Assembly: GCF_001510645.1 (NCBI RefSeq)
Contig: NZ_LMVB01000002.1
Span: forward strand, 62,001-126,000
Origin: Paenibacillus sp. FJAT-29882
GTDB taxonomy: Bacteria > Bacillota > Bacilli > Bacillales > DSM-1321
Length of the DNA stretch: 64,000 nt
Direction of reading: 5' to 3'
In this document: positions 57,140-64,000 of the stretch, one piece after another
Numbering within the stretch: the stretch's first letter is position 1
Layout of the letters: each line of letters starts with the position of its first letter
The notes under the pieces: model-generated
Told to the model about the DNA's origin: nothing
Databases searched by the model: none
Seen by the model: only the letters and a program-made list of their open reading frames with translations
Program-made: the position numbers and the translations under genes

Positions 57140-59095
57140 ATGGCCAAAAATGAAAAAATCAATCCTTCTCCTGAATCAAATTCGCTCGTTACGACGATTA
57201 AACAAGCATTTGAGATTAAAAAAAATCCTCTTCCGTGGACAAAGGCGTTTTGTGCTGGACTATGTGCAGCCTTACCTAGTTTGATTGGCTTGATACTAGG
57301 GAACTTTCAATACGGCTTGTTGGCAGGAATCGGCGGCTTCACATACCTGTATGTTTTTAATGAACCCTATGCACAAAGAGCGAAAAAACTACTTTCTGTT
57401 CTGCTTTGCCTTACTTTTGCCGTTTTTTTAGGAACACTTGTCGCCCCTTACCCCATTTTGTCAGCGTTAATGATAGGTGGTATTGGAGCGATTGCAACTT
57501 TTATTTTTGGAACCTTAAAAATCCCAGGACCTGCCGCAGTTTTTTTAGTTTTAGGTTTTGCCATGACGACAGGAATGCCGATAGATCCATCGCTTGCCCC
57601 ACTACGTGCTGGTCTTATTTTTCTTGGTGGGACTTTATCATGGCTGATTGCTATGGCCGGCTGGTTTTTCAATCCACATGGACCAGAAACAACGGCTGTA
57701 AAACGAGTCTATCGTGAATTGGCTTCTTTCCTCGATTCAGTCGGTACGGAAACATTTAATGACGCTAGAGAAAAAACGGTGGTAGCGATGAAAGAGGCAA
57801 ACCATACACTTATAGCAGGGTATATCTCTTGGCAGAGCTCTGATTTCTATAAACGGTTGTACTTATTAAATGAACATGCAAGTAGCATTTATTTGGAAGT
57901 TCTTGACCGATCAGTAGAAAAAAATAAGAAACTCCCGTCAGAATTAGGAGAATCCGTTAGGGCTCTAACAAGCTCTATTGAAGCTAATAAGAAAAGCACC
58001 CCTGATAGAATTCTGCAACCAGATCAGGATGATGAAGCCGTGGACCATTTATTCACAAGCGTTTATAATGCGGATGCGATCATGAATGAACCAATGTCCA
58101 AGATTAATCGCGAAATTCAAATTACAAAACAGTCCGTAAAGACCGTTTTTTTAGGTGCTTTTGACAAAACTTCGATTGTCTTTCTAACAGCTGTCAAGTA
58201 CGGAATTATTCTTACGATTGCAGCTCTGATTGCCTACGCATTTGAGTTTAATCGATCTTATTGGGTGCCACTTTCCTGTGCTGCAGTCTTGTTAGGTTCG
58301 ACCATTATGAGTACCTTCCTCCGTGCCATACAAAGGTCAGTTGGCACCATTATTGGCGTTGTGATAGCGAGTCTCATTCTTTCGATTCACCCAGAAGGAT
58401 TTTTTATCAGCATGATCATCCTGCTTTTAACATTCCTTACCGAACTTTTTATTGTACGTAATTATGCCCTTGCTACGATGTTTATCACCCCAAACGCGTT
58501 AGTGATGGCAGAAAGCACGACTCAGATGCATAACATGCCATTTTTCGCTACAACACGTATTATCGATATTATAATTGGCTGTCTGATTGGTCTTCTAGGG
58601 GTACTACTAGTAGGCCGGACATCTGCTTCTGGTCTGCTCCCTCATTTAATCGCAAAAACGATTAGAAGCCAAGCACAGTTCTTACTCATGTTGTTTTCTG
58701 AACAAAGAAAAGATTTTCATTTTGAAAAAAGCCGAGTACATATTAAAATGCATACCAATCTAACCAATTTAAGAACAGTATATACGACTGCTTTAGGGGA
58801 GCGTCCGAGCAATAAAAAAGCTTTAGAGTTTCTCTGGCCCGTGATATTTTCCATCGATCAGTTGGGATACTTACTAGACTCTTCCTTGAAAGACTTGGAT
58901 CGGCCTGTTCTTTCTGAAGAAAAACTTGCCCAATTTCTTTATATTTTAGAAACCTTGGCACAAACCGCAGAATATCATCGCCCATATGTAGAAAAGGACG
59001 TTCCTGATATAAATGGATTTTCCAAAATACAAAAGGAGATTATTTCCTTGCAAAATGCGATGAACGTTTGTGAAAAAAATCAATATAAAAGCTGA
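57140..59095 (+). CDS. FUSC-family membrane protein (putative aromatic acid exporter)
   Basis: 651 residues. Two hydrophobic halves (about 30-180 and 345-500), each with up to six helices, are separated and followed by cytosolic helical domains, as in FUSC/YccS/AaeB-type proteins. GLLAGIGGFTYLYVFNEPYAQRAKKLLSVLL and the second-half AYAFEFNRSYWVPLSCAAVLLGSTIMSTFLRAIQRSVGTIIG are typical. Members export aromatic carboxylic acids or other compounds; no substrate can be given. AAGGAGG lies eight bases ahead of the ATG. Transcribed away from the YesMN operon. Confidence 0.87.
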   Translation: MAKNEKINPSPESNSLVTTIKQAFEIKKNPLPWTKAFCAGLCAALPSLIGLILGNFQYGLLAGIGGFTYLYVFNEPYAQRAKKLLSVLLCLTFAVFLGTLVAPYPILSALMIGGIGAIATFIFGTLKIPGPAAVFLVLGFAMTTGMPIDPSLAPLRAGLIFLGGTLSWLIAMAGWFFNPHGPETTAVKRVYRELASFLDSVGTETFNDAREKTVVAMKEANHTLIAGYISWQSSDFYKRLYLLNEHASSIYLEVLDRSVEKNKKLPSELGESVRALTSSIEANKKSTPDRILQPDQDDEAVDHLFTSVYNADAIMNEPMSKINREIQITKQSVKTVFLGAFDKTSIVFLTAVKYGIILTIAALIAYAFEFNRSYWVPLSCAAVLLGSTIMSTFLRAIQRSVGTIIGVVIASLILSIHPEGFFISMIILLLTFLTELFIVRNYALATMFITPNALVMAESTTQMHNMPFFATTRIIDIIIGCLIGLLGVLLVGRTSASGLLPHLIAKTIRSQAQFLLMLFSEQRKDFHFEKSRVHIKMHTNLTNLRTVYTTALGERPSNKKALEFLWPVIFSIDQLGYLLDSSLKDLDRPVLSEEKLAQFLYILETLAQTAEYHRPYVEKDVPDINGFSKIQKEIISLQNAMNVCEKNQYKS

Positions 59096-59220
59096 GTCCT
59101 TTCCAATATTAAAGGATCATGCCTGTATTTACACTAATTTCTTCTCCCTCTCTTTTTGCTGAATATATTCCTTTAGTTTTAGGAACTATAGTAGAGAATA
59201 AATTTGAAAGGGGTATAATC

Positions 59221-59517
59221 ATGTATAACAAATGGCTTCTTATGTTAGCAGGGGTATCTTTATCCGTAATATTGATGGCGGGATGCAATAATAATCAGGA
59301 GCCGCCTCCACCAGAAAATAATGTGAAGACTCCAGCTCCAGTAGATGAAGATGTAAATGATACAAATGATTTGAATGATCAGGATAACGGCACAGCCCCA
59401 GGCGTGGATAAAAATGATAACATGCTTAAAGATGATGAAAATGATAATGACCCAGATCCAGAAGATCCAATTGAAGATCCGAAAGATATGACAGATCCAG
59501 ATAATAAAGACGAGTAA
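59221..59517 (+). CDS. Small acidic lipoprotein
   Basis: 98 residues: lipoprotein signal (ILMAGC, C22), then a low-complexity tail dominated by D, N, P and E (for example DPEDPIEDPKDMTDPDNKDE). AAAGGGG lies seven bases ahead of the ATG at 59221, so the longer frame from 59119 is not used. Likely anchored to the outer face of the membrane and able to bind divalent cations through its acidic tail; function unknown. A strong terminator follows. Confidence 0.8.
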   Translation: MYNKWLLMLAGVSLSVILMAGCNNNQEPPPPENNVKTPAPVDEDVNDTNDLNDQDNGTAPGVDKNDNMLKDDENDNDPDPEDPIEDPKDMTDPDNKDE

Positions 59518-59522
59518 TTTTA

Positions 59523-59559
59523 AGAGAGGGTGTCCCATCGTTTGGGACACCCTCTCTTC
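59523..59559. terminator. Bidirectional terminator
   Basis: AGAGAGGGTGTCCCA / TGGGACACCCTCTCT stem with a four-base loop between the convergent lipoprotein and DUF421 genes; T-rich on the plus side (TTCTCC). Confidence 0.9.
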
Positions 59560-59575
59560 TCCTTTAGAGTTCATA

Positions 59576-60283
59576 CTATTTGACGTATAAAAAGATTTTT
59601 ATATGATCGTTGTGGTCCATTGTTGCTAGTAAGATTTCTTTTACTCCCAGATTGTATGTATTCTTAATTTCATTGGTCAGCCATAATTCATCTTTGCCGG
59701 TTCGTTTTAATTCATTGAGGTCCATTTTCCCTTCTTTAATAATTGTACTAGGATAATGAAAGGCTTTTGTTACTAATTGTAAATCCGAGGGGGTTACAGC
59801 TTGATGTTGGGGGTTAATAAAAAAAGAAATAGTACCATCTGGTTCCCATAATGCCAGTGAAATTTTTTCAGGCGCTTCTATCTTCTCCTTCCTTAATTCA
59901 GATAATAGTACGTCGAGAGATATCCTAGCCTTAGACAAACCTTTATACATAATTTGTCCATCTTTAATAAGAGGTATTGGGGAGCTTTCAACAAATTTCC
60001 GAAACATACTCCATTTAAGGCTGGCAAATACACCAATTAAATACAAAAAGACTAATACGGTAATCGTAGTCAATGACCCTTTCAAATCTAGTTCTGGATC
60101 AGACAAAGGGTGAGCAATAATATTGCCAATTATTAATGCCATAACAAAATCAAGTAAACGTAACTGAGAAAGGGATCGTTGCCCCATCAATTTTGCAACT
60201 AAGAGTAAAAAGAAGAAAGAGACAATAGCCCTTAAGATCCACTGTATTTCGGTAAGTGATTCCTGGCTCTGGAAAAAGTCCAT
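59576..60283 (-). CDS. DUF421 (YetF-like) membrane protein
   Basis: 235 residues: three transmembrane segments in the first 90 residues (AIVSFFFLLLVAKLMGQRS, FVMALIIGNIIAHPL, TVLVFLYLIGVFASL), then the two-part YetF soluble domain with PLIKDGQIMYKGL and IIKEGKMDLNEL. It lacks the DUF1657-like tail of the 2Duf protein at 17161. Function unknown. GAGGATG precedes the ATG. Confidence 0.88.
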   Translation of the reverse strand: MDFFQSQESLTEIQWILRAIVSFFFLLLVAKLMGQRSLSQLRLLDFVMALIIGNIIAHPLSDPELDLKGSLTTITVLVFLYLIGVFASLKWSMFRKFVESSPIPLIKDGQIMYKGLSKARISLDVLLSELRKEKIEAPEKISLALWEPDGTISFFINPQHQAVTPSDLQLVTKAFHYPSTIIKEGKMDLNELKRTGKDELWLTNEIKNTYNLGVKEILLATMDHNDHIKIFLYVK

Positions 60284-60655
60284 CTAAATTCACATCCTCA
60301 ATATCTGTTCGTTCTGTCGGTTGATTATTGTTTATTATTAGCTAAATTGGCGACAAGTATGAGGATAAAATGAAGGGAATATCGGGGAAAAGTGTAGATA
60401 AAAAAGGGGCCAATAACGAAAGTGTTACCCTTGTAAGCATCTTCTTATGTAAAACATAGTGAATTCCATTAATGAATACCTCTTTCACTTTCAACTGATA
60501 ACGTGTGCGCATCCGACTAGAATTAGAGTATTGGAACATGATTTTAAGAAACACGTCTTTCTTCATATACCTTTACTATCCATGCTAAAATAGTATGAAT
60601 GTAACAAGGGAAAATCAGGTTAAAAATACATAAAATTCAAAAGGGGATGCTTGTG
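60284..60655. other. Intergenic stretch without a firm gene
   Basis: 370 bases between divergent genes. A minus-strand frame of 74 codons (60342-60566, MKKDVFLKIMFQYSNSSRMR...) is open, but its AAAGG site is only three to four bases from the ATG and the sequence shows no domain; I do not call it. The promoter of the GNAT gene should lie near 60590-60640. Confidence 0.4.
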
Positions 60656-61159
60656 ATGAAAATCCGCAAAGCTTTAGAAAGTGAATTAGATTGGATTCGA
60701 AAACAAAGAGTACAAGCATATGAAGAACATTCACAAAGTGTTCCAGAAAGTCATTGGTTCGCACTAAAACAATCGGTAACATCGGATGCCGATGCACAAC
60801 CAGGGGTAGAACGTTTAGTAGCTGACCTTAACGGGGAAATAGTAGGAAGTGTTGCTTTGTTTCCAGCTAAACTTGATGCCTATAAAGGTCTTGTCGATAT
60901 GTTAGATTATCCGGAAATAAGAATGCTTGCCGTCTCACCTCAGGTAAGAAACAAAGGTGTTGCCTCGGCATTAATCCATGAATGTATTAAGCAGGCCAAG
61001 GTAAATGGTTCTCAACACATCGGTTTACATACTGCAGATTTCATGGAAGGTGCTATGCGGCTGTATGAACGTATGGGGTTTGAAAGATTGCCTCAGTTTG
61101 ATTTTCAACCAGCTGATGATGGGATCATCGTAAAGGCATATCGACTTTCAATCAAATAA
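60656..61159 (+). CDS. GNAT-family N-acetyltransferase
   Basis: 167-residue acetyltransferase. Motif A is MLAVSPQVRNKGVASALIHECIKQAK (acetyl-CoA pyrophosphate-binding RNKGVA), and motif B is GLHTADFMEGAMRLYERMGFER. Acceptor unknown. The ATG at 60656, nine bases after AAGGGG, is preferred over the ATG at 60647. A terminator follows at 61211. Confidence 0.9.
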   Translation: MKIRKALESELDWIRKQRVQAYEEHSQSVPESHWFALKQSVTSDADAQPGVERLVADLNGEIVGSVALFPAKLDAYKGLVDMLDYPEIRMLAVSPQVRNKGVASALIHECIKQAKVNGSQHIGLHTADFMEGAMRLYERMGFERLPQFDFQPADDGIIVKAYRLSIK

Positions 61160-61210
61160 GTAAACACAGAATTGGTACCGTGTGTAGCCATCATTAGATT
61201 AGAATTCCTA

Positions 61211-61250
61211 AAAAAATTCAGGGAGAGCAATCGCTGACCCTGAATTTTTA
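61211..61250 (+). terminator. Terminator downstream of the GNAT gene
   Basis: AAAAATTCAGGG / CCCTGAATTTTT stem with a 14-base loop; T-rich on the plus strand and A-rich on the left, so it could work in both directions. Between here and 61430 no gene is seen. Confidence 0.9.
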
Positions 61251-61430
61251 AGTATTCAGTAAGTTCATTCATCCTAGATTCCCTTGAACTTCTTGCCTAT
61301 AGATGCAGGGTCGTTTCTTCTATAGGAGCATCCCGCTAAACAAATCCATTACCCAATTATACGCATTTTCCGCTCCAACCACTTCTACTAATACCGCCTC
61401 ACATTTTCCTTAGCATATAAAGATTGAAAG

Positions 61431-61652
61431 CTACAACTCCAGACCATTCAACAAATCTCTTAACGCTCTGACCTCATCCACTGTTAAAGTGAGCCCCTTC
61501 CCCATTTTTTCATGTTCAGGTGCCCAATCTCGTAGATCAAATTTGGGTTCTTTGCCGTTCCAGCTAATCAGATTGAGTTCTTTGTTCCATCCTTTTGGAG
61601 ATTGCGAAATGGAACCGATATTTTCTTTGATTTCATATTTGATTTCTGCCAT
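61431..61652 (-). CDS. YdbC-like PC4-family ssDNA-binding protein
   Basis: 73-residue homologue of the transcriptional coactivator PC4, matching the YdbC family: IKENIGSISQSPKGWNKELNLISWNGKEPKFDLRDWAPEHEKMGKGLTL. The family binds single-stranded DNA as a dimer; its cellular role in Bacilli is not well known. AGGAGGG precedes the ATG. It lies 24 bases after mrpG and may be read through from the mrp operon. Confidence 0.92.
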   Translation of the reverse strand: MAEIKYEIKENIGSISQSPKGWNKELNLISWNGKEPKFDLRDWAPEHEKMGKGLTLTVDEVRALRDLLNGLEL

Positions 61653-61675
61653 GAATATCCCTCCTAAATCAGCAA

Positions 61676-62029
61676 TTAGTCTCTCTCTAAAACTTCTTTC
61701 AAATCATCCTGAACACTTTCTTTTGCCAGCTCTACATTTGAGCGATAAGCAGCTCGGCAAATAAGATGAGCCGCAACCGGAGCAGTTAGGAACACAAAGA
61801 AAATACCCAAAATCAAGCGGATACTGAAATATCCATCCGTTATCCAGAAATAAAGTAATGTCCCGAGTAGCGTACAAAGGACACCGAGAGTTGAACTTTT
61901 GGACGCTGCATGTGAACGGGTATACACATCCGGTAATCGAATTAAGCCGACTGCGCTAAGAAAGCTAAAAAGCGTACCGACCAAAATAAGGACAGCAGCA
62001 ATGACTTCACTTGATACGTTTGCGTTCAA
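61676..62029 (-). CDS. mrpG: Mrp Na+/H+ antiporter subunit G
   Basis: About 117 residues with three transmembrane segments, the MnhG/MrpG pattern VLILVGTLFSFLSAVGLIRLPDVYTRSHAASKSSTLGVL, and an extended charged C-terminus. The start is a TTG eight bases after AAAGGGG, inside the end of mrpF; the frame itself is open further upstream to 62059. Small subunit of the seven-subunit Mrp complex, which exchanges Na+ for H+ at the cell membrane. Confidence 0.92.
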   Translation of the reverse strand: MNANVSSEVIAAVLILVGTLFSFLSAVGLIRLPDVYTRSHAASKSSTLGVLCTLLGTLLYFWITDGYFSIRLILGIFFVFLTAPVAAHLICRAAYRSNVELAKESVQDDLKEVLERD

Positions 62030-62291
62030 TGACAACACCCCTTTCGATAAATCTTGCAAAAGCTATCGTTCCGACAAACGAAAGAATACCGAGTATCAAG
62101 ATGATTTCTAGTAAGGCATGAGTATGAAACAAAACAGAACAAATGGCCACGCCCCCAATTAAGCTAATGCTTATTGTATCTAACGCCTGAACCCGGTCAG
62201 GCATGGAAGGCCCTTTTATTACCCGGTAAAGAGCAACTATCATAGAAAGGGTCAAGAAAAATAAAGAAATCATCAAGATTAATTTGAACAT
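62007..62291 (-). CDS. mrpF: Mrp Na+/H+ antiporter subunit F
   Basis: 94 residues with three transmembrane segments and the conserved KGPSMPDRVQALDTISISLIGG stretch. It overlaps mrpE by 13 bases and mrpG by about 20, as usual in mrp operons. Integral membrane subunit of the Mrp complex. Confidence 0.94.
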   Translation of the reverse strand: MFKLILMISLFFLTLSMIVALYRVIKGPSMPDRVQALDTISISLIGGVAICSVLFHTHALLEIILILGILSFVGTIAFARFIERGVVIERKRIK

Positions 62292-62767
62292 TTACGAGTC
62301 ACATCCTTAATGGCCTTCTCAAATACTTTACTCGACTTAATAACGGCATCGCTAGATTCTGGAATGTCCATCGCATGAATGTAAAATACCTTCGAATCCG
62401 AAGAAATTTCAACCACAACAGAACCTGGGGTTAAAGTCAGGAGTAAAGCGAGTAGAGTAACTTCCAAATCCCCTTCTAATTCCGTTTTCAAAGAGAAAAT
62501 TCCCGGGGTAATATTGATCCTCGGCCGTATCACTTGTCGAATCACAAGTACACTTGACGTAATCAATTCTCGAATGAAGACGAGAAATAATTTCAAAATA
62601 GAAAGAAAAGTAATCAAATAAAAGGTGTGAGGAAAAAAACGACGCATCAGAAAAAGAATAAGCAACCCAACTAAATAGCCGCTAAAAAAAGTTAACACGC
62701 TCCATTCATCTTGAAGAAACATCCATAATAGAGCAATAAATAGATTGATTAATACTTGGAAAGGCAT
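62279..62767 (-). CDS. mrpE: Mrp Na+/H+ antiporter subunit E
   Basis: 162 residues: hydrophobic N-terminal half (MPFQVLINLFIALLWMFLQD) and a cytosolic domain with LTLTPGSVVVEISSDSKVFYIHAMDIPE, the MnhE signature. ATG 62767 is better spaced from AAAGGGG than ATG 62773. In most mrp operons mrpE touches mrpD; here 263 bases separate them. Confidence 0.93.
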   Translation of the reverse strand: MPFQVLINLFIALLWMFLQDEWSVLTFFSGYLVGLLILFLMRRFFPHTFYLITFLSILKLFLVFIRELITSSVLVIRQVIRPRINITPGIFSLKTELEGDLEVTLLALLLTLTPGSVVVEISSDSKVFYIHAMDIPESSDAVIKSSKVFEKAIKDVTRKCSN

Positions 62768-63030
62768 ATTCATTCACCCCTTTCAATCATTTCAAAAAAT
62801 ACAGGACAAGCTTTTGACAGGCAAACTATATGAATTGTAGCTTTATCTCGATATATACTATCAACGCGCCTTTGGTAGCTTACGAGGAAAATAGCGATCA
62901 AACTCTAAAGGTGTCTTTACCAAATTTACGCAATCATCTTTTTCACAGTAAGCTAGACGCTGAATACGGACAGACAAATTAGGTTGCCTACGTCATTTCA
63001 GATCGTTTCCCAAGCAATAACTGACTTATC
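62768..63030. other. Unusual gap between mrpD and mrpE
   Basis: 263 bases without an ORF of note. No terminator with a U-run and no clear promoter is seen. mrpD and mrpE usually overlap, so this may be an insertion or decayed sequence. Confidence 0.5.
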
Positions 63031-64000
63031 CTAAGGCATTACATTTCCCCGAAATACCGCTTCGATATAAAGCTTCGGGTTCATTAAACTTTCAGCTGCA
63101 AGATTCACATATTCAAAAATCCCCTCTGCCCCTACTCCTAGAGCAATGGTTGCAACCGTTAGAAGGCCAATAGGGAACATCAATCCTTTCGTTGTCCCTT
63201 TTTCCATCTCTTGACTTAAATAGGTTTCACCCCAAAAGCCGTTCATAAAGATTTTCATGATAGAAAACAATACCATTAAGCTCGTAATGAGACCCATTGC
63301 ACCGAGCCAATAGTACCCTGTTTCAAACGTCCCTTGTGTAATAAAAACTTTGCCAAGAAAACCACTCAATGGCGGAATCCCTGAAAGTGATAGTGCGGCG
63401 ATAAAGAACATCCAGCCTAAATATGAATGTGTGCCTATGAGTCCACTGATTTCTTTGAGCTTACTCGTTCCAGTAAGATGAATCATCGTTCCACCAATAA
63501 GGAAGATAAGGGCTTTAATAATCATGTCATGAATTAGATAGGAAATGGAGCCAGCCATAGCCACTGGCGTAAAGGATGCCAAACCTGCCATAATAAACCC
63601 TACCCCTACCATGACGTTATACGTAAGGATTTTTTTAATATCCCAATAAGCAATGGCTCCGATGGCTCCGAGCAACATCGTCAATGCACCTAAAACACCA
63701 ATAATTAAATGAGTGATTTGCGGCTCATGATAAAATACAAGCGTGAACATACGAAATAAAGCATATATCCCTACTTTTGTTAGTAATCCTGCAAAAAGAG
63801 CAGCAATGGCAGTTGGCGGGGCACTATAAGAGCCAGGCAGCCAAAAGAATAGGAAGAGAGCAGCTTTCATACTAAATACAATTAAAAACAAAATCGCAAC
63901 GGTTGTCATGAGTCCATCTTGTCCTGCCTCAGCAATACGCACAGACAGATGAGCAAGGTTTAAAGTCCCTGTCATCGCATATAAATACGCAATCGCCACC
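63031..64000 (-). CDS. mrpD: Mrp Na+/H+ antiporter subunit D (5' part outside the window)
   Basis: The C-terminal 322 or so of about 490 residues of the NuoL/M/N-like proton-translocating subunit. Visible: MKAALFLFFWLPGSYSAPPTAIAALFAGLLTKVGIYALFR with the conserved TM7-8 lysines, YWDIKKILTYN, SYLIHDMIIKALIFLIGG, and SLSGIPPLSGFLGK. It ends ...VFRGNVMP. The start lies beyond the right edge of the window. Confidence 0.93.
   Translation of the reverse strand, partial: VAIAYLYAMTGTLNLAHLSVRIAEAGQDGLMTTVAILFLIVFSMKAALFLFFWLPGSYSAPPTAIAALFAGLLTKVGIYALFRMFTLVFYHEPQITHLIIGVLGALTMLLGAIGAIAYWDIKKILTYNVMVGVGFIMAGLASFTPVAMAGSISYLIHDMIIKALIFLIGGTMIHLTGTSKLKEISGLIGTHSYLGWMFFIAALSLSGIPPLSGFLGKVFITQGTFETGYYWLGAMGLITSLMVLFSIMKIFMNGFWGETYLSQEMEKGTTKGLMFPIGLLTVATIALGVGAEGIFEYVNLAAESLMNPKLYIEAVFRGNVMP

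Noticed and set aside
60342-60566. 74-codon minus-strand frame upstream of DUF421
   Set aside because: The AAAGG is only three to four bases from the ATG, no domain or signal is visible, and composition is not convincing.

Overview
The window is low-GC DNA from a spore-forming Bacillaceae bacterium. The evidence is the methionine-salvage set with a RuBisCO-like enolase under a SAM-I (S-box) riboswitch, sporulation genes (SpoVAD, a CotF-type coat protein, a 2Duf-type protein), a yybP-ykoY Mn riboswitch with TerC exporters, an Mrp antiporter operon, YesMN-type two-component systems and AGGAGG ribosome-binding sites. I cannot name the species. All calls come from reading the sequence; no database search was run.

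Layout. 0.2-1.1 kb: frameshifted GH18 (YaaH-like) relic. 1.1-6.9 kb: mtnW-X-B-D-K-A on the minus strand behind an S-box leader; mtnE is not present. 7.3-10.98 kb: M20 amidohydrolase, then ahpC-ahpF with a PerR-like box. 11.3-13.6 kb: two TerC-family Mn exporters, one with a DUF1232 gene behind a yybP-ykoY leader. 14.0-15.8 kb: EamA exporter with a structured leader, and an FMN reductase. 16.2-20.4 kb: spore genes (CotF-like, 2Duf, two DUF1657 proteins, SpoVAD, YkuS-like). 20.7-20.9 kb: two tandem nearly identical 25-residue ORFs with their own promoter and terminator. 21.1-30.9 kb: YesMN pair, S-layer-anchored GH3 glycosidase, TRAP transporter. 31.1-33.6 kb: BdbCD thiol-oxidase pair next to BlaI/M56 regulators. 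34.3-36.8 kb: an unrecognised membrane protein and a second EamA transporter. 36.8-57.0 kb: a large minus-strand carbohydrate region with a second YesMN pair, three solute-binding lipoproteins, two permease pairs and no ATPase, GH2 beta-galactosidase, a GH63/37-like hydrolase, and unexpectedly a divergent GcvPA/GcvPB pair plus an SDR. 57.1-61.7 kb: FUSC protein, acidic lipoprotein, DUF421, GNAT, PC4-like protein. 61.7-64.0 kb: mrpG, F, E and part of mrpD.

How it fits together. Two glycan-use modules each have their own YesMN sensor. In the first, GH3 and the TRAP operon share a 21-bp-spaced direct repeat that I propose as the YesN operator, plus cre-like sites. BlaI/M56 and BdbCD share an identical ACACTAC-N5-GTAGTGT operator, so a BlaI-type circuit probably controls disulfide-bond formation. 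Two dispersed non-coding repeat families are present. One looks like non-autonomous IS200/IS605 derivatives with TTTAT at both ends; two copies lie exactly at TAA stop codons. The other is a 110-126 bp palindromic element at gene ends. The least explained items are the tandem micro-peptides, the GcvP-like pair inside a sugar cluster, the 438-bp structured IS605-like element without tnpB, and the EamA leader.
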